Below are positions 1 through 12,800 of a stretch of DNA of 57,400 nucleotides, piece by piece. The notes under the pieces were generated by a model. It made no database searches and was not told where the DNA came from. It worked only from the letters and a program-made list of their open reading frames with translations. Position 1 is the first letter of the stretch. Every line of letters begins with the position of its first letter. The position numbers were made by a program, and so were the translations under genes. This DNA is from Glomus cerebriforme (Eukaryota > Glomeromycota > Glomeromycetes > Glomerales > Glomeraceae): assembly GCA_003550305.1 (NCBI GenBank), contig QKYT01000188.1:47635-105034 (forward strand), in the 5' to 3' direction.

Positions 1-655
1 GAATTCACTCGACGAGTTCGATTATTATCGATATATATCACATATTATAATTAATGTAATAAATAACGATGGAGAGATATATATCGCTATATATCCCCTG
101 AAAAAATTTCCTGATGAATAGTATAGTAATATCATNGGAATCAATAAAAACTGCTGTTTGTTGAACAAAATGCACGAGTTCACAGTTAGTTGAATGGTAT
201 AAGAATAATACATATAGATAGGAAAGATTTGCATATACAGTATATATATATATATATACAGTAATAACAGTATAGCTAGAAAGAAGGCTTTTTTGTTTTA
301 TCTACTTATTTCTTTTCGCTTGTTTTTACTCACTTGTTTTTTTTCACTTGTTTCTTTTCGCTTGTTATTTTTGCTTATTATTTTTGCTTATTTATCTTGA
401 CTGTAGTATTAAGTTTTTTTTTAAAGAAAAAATAAATATGTTAAAAAGAAATAAAAAAAAGGAGGTTTTTTGTATTCTTATTTATCAAAAAAAGAATATT
501 GAAGAAGATATAAGTACGTCATGTTAAATGAAAAAATTTTCACAACATTTTTTTTATTCTTATTTTAGTATTTTATCATAAAAGTCTACGAAATTTAATT
601 GTAAATCAAAAAATTCTATGATTGTTTTATGAATATTCATGGATCCTAATATTTT
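1..655. other. AT-rich intergenic stretch with simple repeats
   Basis: No convincing gene is visible. The stretch holds a (TA)n tract near 239-256 flanked by two TACAGTA motifs, and a pyrimidine-rich degenerate repeat at about 301-405 built on the unit CTTGTTTTTT / GCTTATTTTT. One undetermined base (n) lies at 136. The short reading frame on the minus strand here is low-complexity and probably chance. Confidence 0.6.
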
Positions 656-689
656 TTGTATCATATTTTTTTTATCTTAATATTTCTTT

Positions 690-2284
690 ATGAAAAAATA
701 ACTGGGAGTAAGAGGAGAAAGAGAGGAGATGAATCCATTAGTTCTAATAAGAGACCAAGAAACTTAATGGAAAGGAAAGATGAAACAACTAGTTCTAATA
801 AGAGACCAAGAAATTTAACAGAAAGGAAAGACAAAATAACTAGTTCTAATAAGAGACCAAGAAGAGAGGTGATAGGGGTTGTTAAAGGTATATATATTTT
901 TTTACTTTTATTCAAAAAAAGAATAAATATTAGTTATTGAATAGGAGATTAAAATATCATCCAAATTGTTATACAATTTATATTTTATTAATCTATAAAT
1001 GATGTAATGCGTCAAGAATATCTGTGATATTTATGCAATCAAAAATTATCAGTCTGTTAAAATTCACATAATCCTATTTGGTTGCATAATAATATATTAC
1101 TAAATATCATTTATTATTTACAAAATGCCCGAGAAGCTAATTAAAAAGCTAATAAGTTAAAATTCAAGTATAATTTCTAAACTTGGTGATATATTGATGG
1201 GATAAAAAAAAATTCAAGATTGTATGTTAAGTTTAGAAAAGAAATCCAATAGTTATAATGAACAAGATTTTATTAAAGTAAGATTCAAATAAATTTATAG
1301 TGTAATTTTGTAAAAATTTTCATAAAATTATGTAAATTTTATAATGTATCGAAATTTTTTACAAATGTAATATTTTCATAATTTTATATTATTTGATTAT
1401 AACTATAATTATCTGTTTTTACTTTAGAAAATAATAAAAATTATTGCGAACAATGTATTCTTAAATGTGATTTATCTTTCTCATGATGAATTATGTAGAG
1501 AATACTTGTTAGACAAATACGATGACTTTTTAAAAAAGTTTAAAAGAAATCAATGGCAAGTTTATTATGAATAAAATATAGCCCAACCTGTAAGTTTAAC
1601 AATTTATAAATTTAAGCAATTTTACATTTGTCATTGATAAACTGTTTTTTTTAATAGTTATTAGCGAAACATAGAAGTATTAGGAGCACATTAACGTCTA
1701 GGATTAAAGAAGCTATATTTACTACCTTTAATCTTTCATCTATTAATTCAAGCGTAATAGAATCAGACATAAAGAAATGGAAACAGTTGTCAGCCAAAAA
1801 ATGTTACATAAATTTATTCAAAAGGATTAAGCCTCATTCTCTCAAAATGTACATGTCAAAAATAATTGGTAAGATCTGGAAAGACAAGCGAAATGCTCCA
1901 AAGAAACAAGTTGCATATGTAATTAGTGTATATAAAGCGATTTTGAATCTGAATAACTTGACTGTTCAAATAAATGAAAAAATAACTAAATACTTAATCA
2001 TAAAAAATTATATAGGTTTTTGAAATTTGTATAAATAATACTATGAATATTTTTAATCAAACTTGTTTTTGTTTATTTTACAAAAAATCATAAAAAAAGA
2101 CAATTTCATGATATATGATGAAGAAGAAAGCGAAGTTAAAGAAAGTAAAGTTGAAGAAGAAAGTGAAGCTAAAGAAAGAAAAAATGAAGAAAGAAATGAA
2201 GAAGGAAGTGAAGTTGAAGGAAGTGAAGTTAAAGAAAGAAGAAATAAAGAAAAAGAAAATAGGGAGGAGTGCATGATAATTTGA
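690..2284 (+). CDS. Candidate multi-exon lineage-specific gene or gene relic, KR-rich N-terminus and KE-rich tail
   Basis: Four coding-like blocks follow each other on the plus strand. Block 1 (about 702-888) is lysine/arginine-rich with nuclear-localisation-like clusters (KRRKR, NKRPRR) and ends at a GTATAT donor. Block 2 (about 1430-1562) follows a TTTAG acceptor and reads through a segment containing LSHDELCREYLL to a stop. Block 3 (about 1659-2021) follows a TAATAG acceptor and encodes about 120 residues including KKWKQLSAKKCYINLF and MYMSKIIGKIWKDK. Block 4 (about 2108-2284) is a Glu/Lys-rich tail. The middle part resembles, from memory only, hypothetical proteins common in Rhizophagus with a '..W....KC...LF.......YM..I...' pattern. 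The stop in block 2 and unproven splicing mean this may be a decayed gene. No function is assigned. Confidence 0.35.
740..860 (+). repeat. 51-bp tandem repeat encoding a 17-residue unit
   Basis: Three copies begin at 741, 792 and 843, exactly 51 bp apart, so the frame is kept. The unit reads SSNKRPRNLxERKDxxT; the third copy is partial and continues into RREV. Each unit carries the basic cluster NKRPR. It sits inside block 1 of the candidate gene. Confidence 0.8.
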
Positions 2285-2839
2285 GAAGTTGGTCGCAAAT
2301 TTTTTTTTTCCAAATCATTTAATATAAATTTAATGTAAATTTAACATAACTTTTTGTGAGTTTACGTAAAAATTTAAATGTAAATCAATTTTTTATTTGT
2401 GTAACAAGTTTTGACGTTTAAAGCGTTAAGAATATAATTACACATTTTCATAATGATAAGATTTATATATTATAAATAAAAATTAATTGCATTTAATATC
2501 AGTATGTATAATTTTATTTTATGATATATTTATATATGGGATCTGCCCAATTAAAATTAGTAATCATCATGTGATTTAAAAATAGAATTGGCAGTATAAA
2601 TAATGCAATCTTTATTTTTTTTTGTTTTTTAAACCTGTATTTATGTCAATTTATACTTTTTTTTATTTACTTACCTTTGAAGTTTAAAAGATAACAATCT
2701 TTTGTTTATTTTTAAAACTATTTCTCTAAATATTTACATCATTTTTATATTTTTTGTATTTCTTTACCTTTGTGTATATAATAATAGTAATAATTCTGGA
2801 CAATTTACTCTTTGAAATTTAAAAGGTAGACTTTTATGT
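2285..2839. other. AT-rich intergenic stretch, nothing recognised
   Basis: Homopolymer T runs and short AT-rich words only. No open frame with coding character and no RNA gene was recognised. Confidence 0.6.
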
Positions 2840-3440
2840 GATTAAACATTACTAAACAACACATTTTTAAACATTATCAACTAATGCTTAAACATTACTA
2901 ATACTTTACTAATAAGGTTGCTTGCCAAAACCTAGGGGTTTAGACAAGATGGCGTTTTGCCAAAAAGTGAAATTCTGCCAAAACTATATTAAAGTTATAT
3001 TAAAAAACTGGCAAAACTCTAGAGAAAAGCGAAACTGCTAAAACCTATTATAATTGCCAAAACTGCTGAAACTTTGCCGAAACTATAATAAATCTATAGT
3101 AAAATTTGACGAAATTAATCATAGGATTTTAAAGAGGTTTAGGCAGGCAACCTTATTTACTAATGTTTAAATATTATTAACGCATTTTTACATTACTAAC
3201 TTTAACATTACTAACGCGTTTTTACATTACTAACTTTTAACATTATTAATATGTTTTTACAATACTAACTTTTAAATACCACTAATGTGTTTCTATATTT
3301 TTAAACATTATTAACTATTACTAATGCATTTTTACATTACTAACTTTTAAATATTACTAACAAATTTTTATATTTTTAAATATTACTAGCTTTTTAAATA
3401 CTACTAATTAAATTTATTTTTGAATATTACTAACACACAT
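2840..3440. repeat. Degenerate ATTACTAA minisatellite, interrupted by a MITE
   Basis: The word ATTACTAA or a one-base variant recurs many times, often as AACATTACTAAC followed by GTTTTTACATT, on both sides of the element at 2924-3154. The interval between words varies, so this is an old degenerate tandem array. It carries no coding frame. Confidence 0.7.
2924..3154. mobile_element. MITE-like element with 20-bp terminal inverted repeats
   Basis: The left end AAGGTTGCTTGCCAAAACCT and the reverse complement of the right end, AAGGTTGCCTGCCTAAACCT, match at 18 of 20 positions. The element is about 231 bp and is filled with diverged copies of TGCCAAAAC. The flanks both contain TTACTAAT (2916-2923 and 3157-3164), which would fit an 8-bp target duplication, but the host is itself a repeat of that word and the right copy is 2 bp away, so the duplication is not proven. 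It has no coding capacity. Superfamily is uncertain; hAT is a guess. Confidence 0.65.
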
Positions 3441-4089
3441 AATTAACATTTTTAAGTTTTACTTTTATCAAATATTATCTTATACACATAATAAATTATA
3501 TTTGATTTAATAAAAATATTTATTTAATAAAAATATTTAAAAGTTATTAAATTTTTTATAATTGCTTATTTAATTTAATATTATATATAAGATTGTGGTT
3601 GTGAAAATATTATGATGTAAATTTACGAGTTGAAAATATTATGATAAAAGTTTTCAAAATATTTTATCTTATGAAAAATTTTGGAAGTCTCATAAACTTT
3701 TGAAAATTTGTGTAAGTGTAAGTATTTTGAAGTATTACAGTGAAATATTTTGTAAGTTTATGATGAATATTTTTGTAATTTTACAAGGTTGTAATACTTC
3801 AAAGGTCCTGTAAACTTACAAAATATTACGAGGTGTAAAGTTACGCAATATTACTTCCAATTAAATTTACTGATGATATTACCGCAAAATTTAGTTGCTT
3901 TGTGATATACAAATAAATAGTAGGTGGCTTAAGTGACATAAAAAAAATTTATTTCACTTTATATTTCAAACTTTATTAACTTATTTATTTATTTATTTAT
4001 AATGTACAGTATCTTTAAACATTCGTCTTCTAATTATATAAGAATAATTAAATGTGAATTATATAATTATATTTTAAAGATGTTTTATC
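3441..4089. other. Intergenic stretch with loose inverted repetition
   Basis: Between about 3650 and 3860 the words TGAAGTATTACA and AATATTTTGTAAGTTTA occur in both orientations, suggesting a decayed foldback element. The rest is AT-rich with a (TTTA)n run near 3980. No gene is visible. Confidence 0.45.
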
Positions 4090-4640
4090 CTATATTTTTA
4101 TACTATTTCTATCTATATAGACTATGGTAATAATAATATTCTTTATATTTATTTTATACCATATATCTTTATTTCTATAATTGTTCTCTATAAGTGATCC
4201 TGTCCATCTATTCACCAATTGAATTATTGTAGTTTGTCTTTTATATAATTTGAGAGTTCTTTTATTATTTTCTTCTTTCAATAGTGTTGTTTTATTCTGT
4301 GACATCTTTTTCTTTGCTCTTGATATACCTCTTTTATATTCTATTTCAATTATTTCATCACATTTTTTGTTCCATATATTATGTTTTACTTTGTTCACAA
4401 TATTTTTTATAAGAGTTTTCATTTTTTGTTTAATTATTATGTTTGACTCCATTTCATATAACTGGTTGTTAAAAATCCCTTTAATTATTTTGTGAACTAT
4501 ATATTGTCCTTTATAATTTGTAGATTTTTTTTAATAAAATCTCTATAATTCTTTGTTCCCATTTTTGTTTATTAACTTTATTAACTTTATTAAATTTATT
4601 CTTATTATTTTTTAAAATAACAATATAGCCTATTTTCTTA
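4090..4640 (-). pseudogene. Decayed coding fragment, possibly the C-terminus of a LINE-type reverse transcriptase
   Basis: On the minus strand a 120-residue frame (4452 to 4090) reads a basic protein with NKVKHNIWNKKCDEIIEIEYKRGISRAKKK in its first half. Upstream on the same strand (to about 4640) other frames read NKQKWEQRIIEILLKKIYK and IVHKIIKGIFNNQLYEM, so the original frame was broken by frameshifts. The 'IW...C.E....E...GI....K' layout reminds me of the end of Rhizophagus LINE-like reverse transcriptases, but this is from memory and weak. No catalytic domain is present. Confidence 0.35.
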
Positions 4641-6832
4641 TCTATTATTGGAAATTCAAAATAGGAGATTCATTACTATATGAAAATGTAGGTCTCGTTA
4701 CAATTGGCTAGCATTAACATGCCATGGTATAAAATTGTACAAATATCAGTCTGATTAATAATGATTTGTTTGTGCAATAGAAATTGTTGAATAATATAGT
4801 GAACCTGAAATTAGTTATTTGAGTTGGTATTATATATTGTAAGAATTTAAAGTTTGTGTTAATGATGAAATGGATGGTAAATAATGAGTATAGTTATTTT
4901 GTGAGTGAGATTGTTATTGAGTATTTAAAGGAAATTTGTTTTCGGACATTAATGTGATAGAGATGACAAAACATATCTATTAGGTGATTATTAATTTTTA
5001 TTTATAATATTTATTATTATTTCTAAATAAGCAGTTCAACATCACCATTACATATTAAAAGATTTTTTAATTCTGCAGGTATATCCTCTGCTTATTTTAA
5101 AAATATTGCACCGGTTCTTTTTTAACTCCTTATTTAAAAATAATATATCGGAAGATTTAATTGCTTCTTTAGCATGACAATGTTTACAAATATCTCTAAA
5201 TGGCTCATTCCATATATAATCGAAACACATACATTCTCCTGTTTTTTTGTGTTAAGTAATGATCAGAATGTTCAAAAAAATCAGGAACTTTGTCTAATTG
5301 CTGTTCCTTTAATCTGTTTTGTAACGGTAAAAGTAAATTTAAAATGTCATGATCCAGTTGAATTAACAATTAATTACTTTTTAATAAATGAAATTAGCAC
5401 AATGGAAATAAATCATGTTAAATTTTCTGTCAAAAGTTTAAAAGTTTCGAATAAAAATAATACTTAGCAAAGTAATAGATTGTATGATAGATGCATCACA
5501 GATATGTTACGCCAGTTATGGTATTGATACGATAATTTTTCTGGCGAAGTGTTCGATAAGATCTTCGCGCACCCGATTTAACCGAATATACAATCTATAT
5601 TAAAAAATTACTTGTGTAATAATGTCCGATCAACCTGATAAAAATACAACAAAAAATGAATTCGGATTTAATGATATATACTTGATATAAACCATAACTC
5701 ATATATTCATCGGCCAGTTCTTTTTTAGATTACCCATCACCCATTTGAAAGTACTATGGCGGGTCAATTAGTTTCGTAATAGATGGTTCGATGGTAATAT
5801 GAGTGACAAAGCAATTGTAACTATTTTATCGAAATTTTTTTTTTAAGTAATAAAAAATGAATAAATATAATCTCTTTTGTGTGTAATTTAATCAAATAAA
5901 ATGACAATATTAATTTTACCATGGAATGTAATTTATTACGACCACTAAGAGTAGAGCGTACATTTTGATTGATTGAATTAGTTTTGTTAGATACCTATTA
6001 TCGGTATCATGTTCAGCTTCGACCCAAAATTCCCTGTTCTTCAACGTAAAAATTGAGGATTGACCGATCATCAATGTTCGTTACTGTCTTAGTGGTTAAC
6101 CCCACCAACATAACATTTAAACCCAGTAACATGTTCGCCATTAATTTAATGGATCTGGTATTAACCTTATAATATATTTATTTATGTTTATTTAAAAATA
6201 GTTTTATTTAAACACAATAATAACAACGTCATTTTCGCAAGGAGGGTGGATGGAGTGTTTACAGGTTGTCGAAATGGAAATTGGTTCGGATTCCCGAATC
6301 TATAATAGATTACAGATTATATCATATAATAATGAATTAAACACTTTTTGATTGATTTATTAAAAGTGAAAGTAGAAGATAAAATTATAAGCGGTCAATT
6401 ATATTAAACTATTAGTGTCCATAATTTTATATGCTGCAATTGATTTAATTTAATTAATTTAGATTAATAAAATTAATAAAATTTAGCAAATGATATAGAA
6501 TTCAACTTATTTGTACAACTATTATTAATGGATATATTTTTATTGATGAATGTGGTTACATAATAATGGAATCTTTAAACGTGTTATATTTACTATTACA
6601 GCTTATCAATAATGACGGATGCGGCTGATGAATGCGCAGTCATTTTAACAAAACCCCTTATGACACTAATATGACGAAATATTCTTGCTTACCATATGTG
6701 AATTATATCATCATGGAAATTTCCCCTTTTATCTTGTATTAATGTTAATAAATAGCATTTTTTTTTTTTTTTAGATTGATCTCCAAATCTCAATTGATCT
6801 TTTTTTCTCATTTCTTCAATTCTTTTAAGAAA
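4641..6832. other. Intergenic region upstream of the first sacsin-like gene
   Basis: About 2.2 kb with no convincing gene. A 60-residue minus-strand frame at 5230-5048 contains a CMCF...W..PF..ICKHCH arrangement of Cys/His/Trp residues that could be a remnant of a BED-like zinc finger, but it is too short to claim. The rest is AT-rich, with somewhat more GC around 5540-6300. No TATA box close to the start at 6833 is distinctive. Confidence 0.5.
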
Positions 6833-9800
6833 ATGCCAATAGGAAGACAATTTAAACCAAAAGAACCTTATACACATCGACTACGTAAAATTCTTGACGA
6901 ATATCCCGATGGCTCACAAATCCTTCGTGAAATCCTTCAGAATTCCGATGATGCTCAAAGTACCGAGCAATTTTTCATTTTGGATCACAATACATATTCA
7001 TCAAATAGTTTATTTGAACCGGAATTTGTGAATAATTACCAAAGAACAAACTTGAAACTTGATAGGTATCAAGGTCCTGCACTTTTATCGAGGAATACTA
7101 CTGTTTTTGAGGATAAAGATTTTCAATCCCTATTAAAATTGGCTGATAGCGAAAAACGTGATCAATTTGATAAGATCGGAGGTAATTTTCATTTTAGTGA
7201 TTTTGCTCAGTAATGATAACTTTCTTTCTATATTCTAATTTACATTTTTTAATCTTAGTAATGGGAGTCGGTTTTAATTCTATTTATCATATTACCGACT
7301 CTCCTTCTTTCATTACTGGTGGCAAATACATTATTCTTGATCCTCACGAATGGTATTTTAATGGCGGTGTTGAATTTGACTTTATCGAGCAGAAATTGGC
7401 TGAAAAATATCCAGATCAATTTGCTCCTTTCAAAATCCCGTGTGATAAACCATTTAAAGGAACTATCTTTCGTTATCCTCTCCGTACCAATGAAGATTCA
7501 ATCGATTCGAAGATTTCTAACAAAGTTTATAAGCCTGAAGCGATCTTGGATATGTTTCATAAATTTTACGAGAAAGAAAGCATAAATTGCTTATTATTTT
7601 TAAAATATATTGAACGTATTTATTTCTATGAATTGAAAGTGGGTGCTACTGAACCTGAATTACTTTACACAATTCAATTGGAAAATGCTGATGATCATGT
7701 TAGACAACAACGTCGTTCAATAGTCGAAAAAATTGTACCAATGATGAAATCATTAAAATTAAAAGAACTTAACTATAATAATCAACTAGAAACGTCTTAT
7801 GTCGCATCATTCTCTCGACAACAGAAAGAATATCCTAAAGAAATTAGTTCTTGGTTAATTTTAAATTATCTTGATGACTTACTAAAAGCTGAAGCATATT
7901 TTCATGAGAACTTCGGTAAATATATAGGAGATTATAAATTTATCCCTAATGTTGGTCTAGCTGTTCCTTTGGATAATTTAAATGCTACTGGGAGATTATT
8001 TTGCTTTTTACCTCTTCCCATTGATATGCCTTTTCTCGTTTCCGTGCATGGATATTTCGCGGTAGGAATTAACGAAGTATTGATATTATATGATTTTAAA
8101 TGATTTTAATGTTAATAAATTTTTTTTTTTTATTTTGCTTCTTAAAAGGTTAGCACTAATCGACGTTCTTTATGGTCGGCTGCAGACAATGAAGACTTGG
8201 TAAATAACCTTCACGAGTATTTAATACTTGTTAAAATCTTTATATTAACTATTGAATATTGAACTTTTAGGCGATTGATGCATTAGCGCGTCTGAAGGTT
8301 GAGTGGAATCAATATTTATTTAAAAAAGTCTTACCAAAAGCTTGGGTAAAATTCCTTTGTGAACTCAAGTATAATATTCAATCAGATGATTTATATAAGT
8401 TCTGGCCAATAGTTAAAGAAGTCACGTCGGACAGCATAAGTTTTTTTTGCAAGGATCTGCTGAAGAATGTTATAGAATGTCTTAGCATTGATGATTGTGT
8501 ATTCAAAGGACCTCCTTCGTTAAATATCATTGGAACAGTGACTGAAGTTTCAGCAGATTCATATAATGTGTCTTCATTTCAAGAACAAAAATTTCACTGG
8601 CTTTCAGTTTCAAATGGTTATTTTGAAGATGAGAAGTTATTCAATTTTAACTTATCTAAAATAATTGGTAATATTGGATTCCCTGTAATATCTACTCTAT
8701 ATCCTGTCGTTAGAGCCTTAAAAAATTCTAGCCACCAAGACTCCCTCAAGTTTTTTTCTCCTGACATTATTCGTACTTATTTAAGTAACAATCGTTCTAG
8801 ATGGCAAAATATAATATCGAGAAAAGAAATCTTAGAATTATTTCATTATATATTAAAAGAATTAAGCGAACAACATTTTGATGAATTAGAAGGGTTAAAA
8901 ATAATTCCACTCGCGGATGGTGTGGAACTTGGTACTTTAACACAATCCGACAATTTTTATGTATATATTGGTCCGGATGATGACATTACGAGTCATGAAA
9001 ATGACGAGCGTAATATCTTCACAGATCAATTGAACAAATTCATTGATAAATCAATTGATTCTGGGTTATATAAATGTTTATATTGGAACGCAAATGCTGG
9101 ATGGAGTCTAAACATCAAAATATTGGATGAATTTGCTGTTGCTGACATGATTAAATTCTCGTTGAATTTTGCAGAAAATGCGAATTTTGAAGAGATACAA
9201 ATGCCATATCATCGTGAATGGATTTATCAATTATGGGATAATCTAAGATACAGAAATTGGGATTTGACAATTTTTGAAGATATTCATTTAATTCCAACAA
9301 ATCGTTCTTCACTTAGGAAGCTAAGAACTCCTAATAAAGTTTTTTTGAATCAAATAAGCGAAGACCTTTCAACTATTTTCGAAACATTTGGTGCTATTTT
9401 CGTAGATAATCAATTTAATGAAATTTCTGAGTGGGATAAGTGAGTATTACTGAATTATAATTAGGTTTTTATAGGATATATCGAATAAACATAAACTAAA
9501 TATTATTTATTTTCTTTTATCAGTTTATCTCCATATATTAATAAACCAAATGAAATTATAACAGTTCTGGCTTCTTTTCGAGCTGATACTTTGTACCCAG
9601 AGAATTTAAATCACAATTTACAAATTCATGAAGCATCAATACTCGTTGAACATTTATCTAATTATTTACGACTTACTAATAAGGATCATCTTACGCCAGA
9701 ACTCATTGAAGTTATCAAGCATCTTCCAATTTTTACCGAAATTGATCGTACTGTACCAATTTCATTATTACCTGGAAATAGAGATTGGTATCTTCTACCC

Positions 9801-12800
9801 CGTGAAGAAGAAAATTCATATGGCAAGATTATTTATCCGACTAATATGGGAGGATTTCTTAGCGCAAGCTCACATAATATATGTTATATATTGGAAGATA
9901 TCATTAAGATTCCTCGATTAAGTGTAATTGACTATTGGCGAAACTATGTAATACCATTTCTTGAATTGCAACCATTGGAAGACATAGATATAGTAGTTGA
10001 TAGACTTTTTGATCGATTGCAATCTTTACTTGATCACGACGCAAACTTGAGAGAGATTCTCGGAAGAAAGTCATTTGTATCTGCTGATACATTTGAAATG
10101 TCACGACAGCTAGAAACATCTTATAGAGTAAAGTTAGTTAAACCACCAACAGATCTATTTGACCCTGAAGAAAAGACGGTGGTTGATCTATTTTTTGAAG
10201 ATGAACAAGTTTTTCCCGCTGGTAAATATGGCATTTCACAAGCCTCATGTAACAGGTTTCTTCCGAATTTGAAATTGTTAGGAGTTAAATCAATTCTTTC
10301 TTCAAATGATATCATCTTTCGGATTGATACTATTATAAGGCGAAAGGAATTTTTTAAACATGAAAATTTAATTCATATCAAGGCATCTAAACTTTTAAAA
10401 TATGTTGATGAAAAATGGAATCAGTTAATTGATGATAATCATTCGTTCTTAGAAGTTATTTTAGAAAAAGAATGGATTCCTACTGTTGATGAATCTGGAA
10501 AGAATTTGTTTTCGAAACCTCAAGATTGTTATTGTAAAAAATATAAGAATTTAGTTTGTTTGGTTGCACCAGTTCTTGATTATAATCCCAAGAATCATCA
10601 CTTTTTGAAATGTTTGAATTGGCATACTTTTCCTGATATTAAAAAGATTATAAAACAATTGGAATCTTGTCGTGATTATGTGACTAAAAGCAACTCACCA
10701 AAAGAGTTAAAACAAATTTGTAACACGATTTACGAGTATATGAATGAAATTTTTCAAGCAAATGATGAGGATTCAAAGAGACAATTGGATTTTATGGGTG
10801 AATCTCTGAAAAATAAATCATGGATTTTGTGTGGAGATACGTTTCATTCAAGTGATAAAGTTGTCATTAATATTCCTAATAAATTTCAGTATGACGATTC
10901 ATTAATTGTTAAACTTCCTGTGGAATATTATAAATTTGAGAAATTATTTAAAGCTATGGGAGTTCGAGATGAAATTGGAATCAAGGAGTTGATTTTTATT
11001 ATTAAAAATGAGAATGAGAATTTATTAATAGACGAAATCATTCAAATTCTTGAACAGATTGTAGAGATACAAAAGAATAATAGAAAGGAAGGCAATCCAT
11101 TGGAAGAATTGGATGGGTTGTTAATCCCAAGCAATAATAATATATTTGTTGAATTGAGCGAAATTCAGTTTGATGACATGGGGGATAAGCTTGATGAAGA
11201 AGAGAGGAGTAAGCATAAAATTGCTCATCATCTTGTGACTCGAGATATTGCCGAAGAATTAAGAATTCAAACTTTAAAGGGAACAATATTTGGTAACTAC
11301 CATTAAATCAATTTATTTCAAACATTTCATATATATTTATATTTATTTATATTTTCTAGTTAACAATTCTATTGGAGATATTAATTGGGAAATCTATGAA
11401 CAAATTGAATCATTGACTACTAAAATTAGAAATAATATCAAGGTAACTTTTTAATTTCAATGCACTGTTTTATTACATTCTTTTTATTAATTACATTGTA
11501 TAATTAGAACTATTCGGTATATTCTATATTTAAAGAGTTTCTTCGAGTAAGTAACGAAACAAATTTAATATCTTTTTTTTTAAAAAAAAAGTTAAATTAT
11601 ATATTGGAAGAGTTTATATATTTTTTCTCTGGTATAGAATGCAGACGAAGTTGGGGCCAAACAGTTTTTAGTAATTGTTGATGAGAGGAAAAACCTTCAG
11701 CATGACTCTTTTAATAAATCATTCTTTTCAAAAGAAATGGAAGATTTGCAAGGTCCTGCGATATGGATTTATAATGATGATGAGTTTACAAACGATAGAA
11801 TTCAGTCTTTATTAAACATTGATAATGGGGGAAATTCTGGATATAATTGTGCTTTTCATGTTACGGATTTACCTAGCTTTGTAAGTGGAAGATATATTAC
11901 ATTTTTAGATCCACATGCAAAATTTCTTCCGTCGTCAGGATTTCCTCCTAAAAGACCAAGAGGTACTCGAATTGATTTTATTGATAAGAAATTCAAGGAA
12001 CGATTTCCGGATCAATTTTATCCTTACGAGACGATATTTGAGTTTCTTAAGAAAAATTTTCCGGATAAATGCACAACAGAAGGAGGCTTTGATTTATCGA
12101 AAGAATTCAAAGGAACCTTATTCAGACTTCCGCTCAGGACTCACGAGTTAGCAAAATTTAGCGACATATCAAGTAAAACCATGGATGTAAATAATATTTT
12201 GGAAATATTCAATAATATTCAGGATAATAATGAAATACTATTTCTAAGGAATATAGAATCGTTTAGTTTATATCATATGAGAGATGAAGATTCTCAATTG
12301 ATATGGCAAGCAAAAATCAAGAATATTGATGGTTGTCGCGATTCTCGTCGAAAAGTGATTGATAGTATAGATAATGCGCAAGTCTATCAATTGGATATTG
12401 AAAGAGTCAATGGTATGCAAAATAAAATTTCAGAAATATGGGCTATATGCATAGGAGGACATGACAGAATTAAACCAGAATTAAAAAAATTTTCAGATGA
12501 AAAACTGCTTAAGGTAAACTTATAGTTGATTTTTATAATAATTTTAGTTTTATAATTTTATTAATTATTATCTGTTTAATAAAGCCAAGAGGTGGAGTTG
12601 CTTCCCTGCTTGCTCAATCTTGTAAATCATTGGATGAATTAAGGGCTGAATCGGTAAAGTTTTTTTTTCATTATTTTGTAATATTATTTATAAAATATTA
12701 ACATACTATTATTTTTTGCGTTATAGTTTCCAAATCCTCCTGAGATTACGGGGAAAATCTATTCTTACTTATCTCTACCAATAAATAGTAACTTAGGAGT

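Noticed and set aside
688..915. 75-residue minus-strand frame with LGLLLEL repeats
   Set aside because: It mirrors the 51-bp repeat whose plus-strand reading has more sensible composition and a splice donor.
2053..2313. 86-residue minus-strand serine/leucine-rich frame
   Set aside because: It is the complement of the KE-rich plus-strand tail and is low-complexity.
11737..12525. Independent 262-residue ATPase-like gene inside the first sacsin region
   Set aside because: The reading frame continues upstream to a splice acceptor at 11637 and downstream through introns; it is exon 8 of one long gene, as shown by copy 2.
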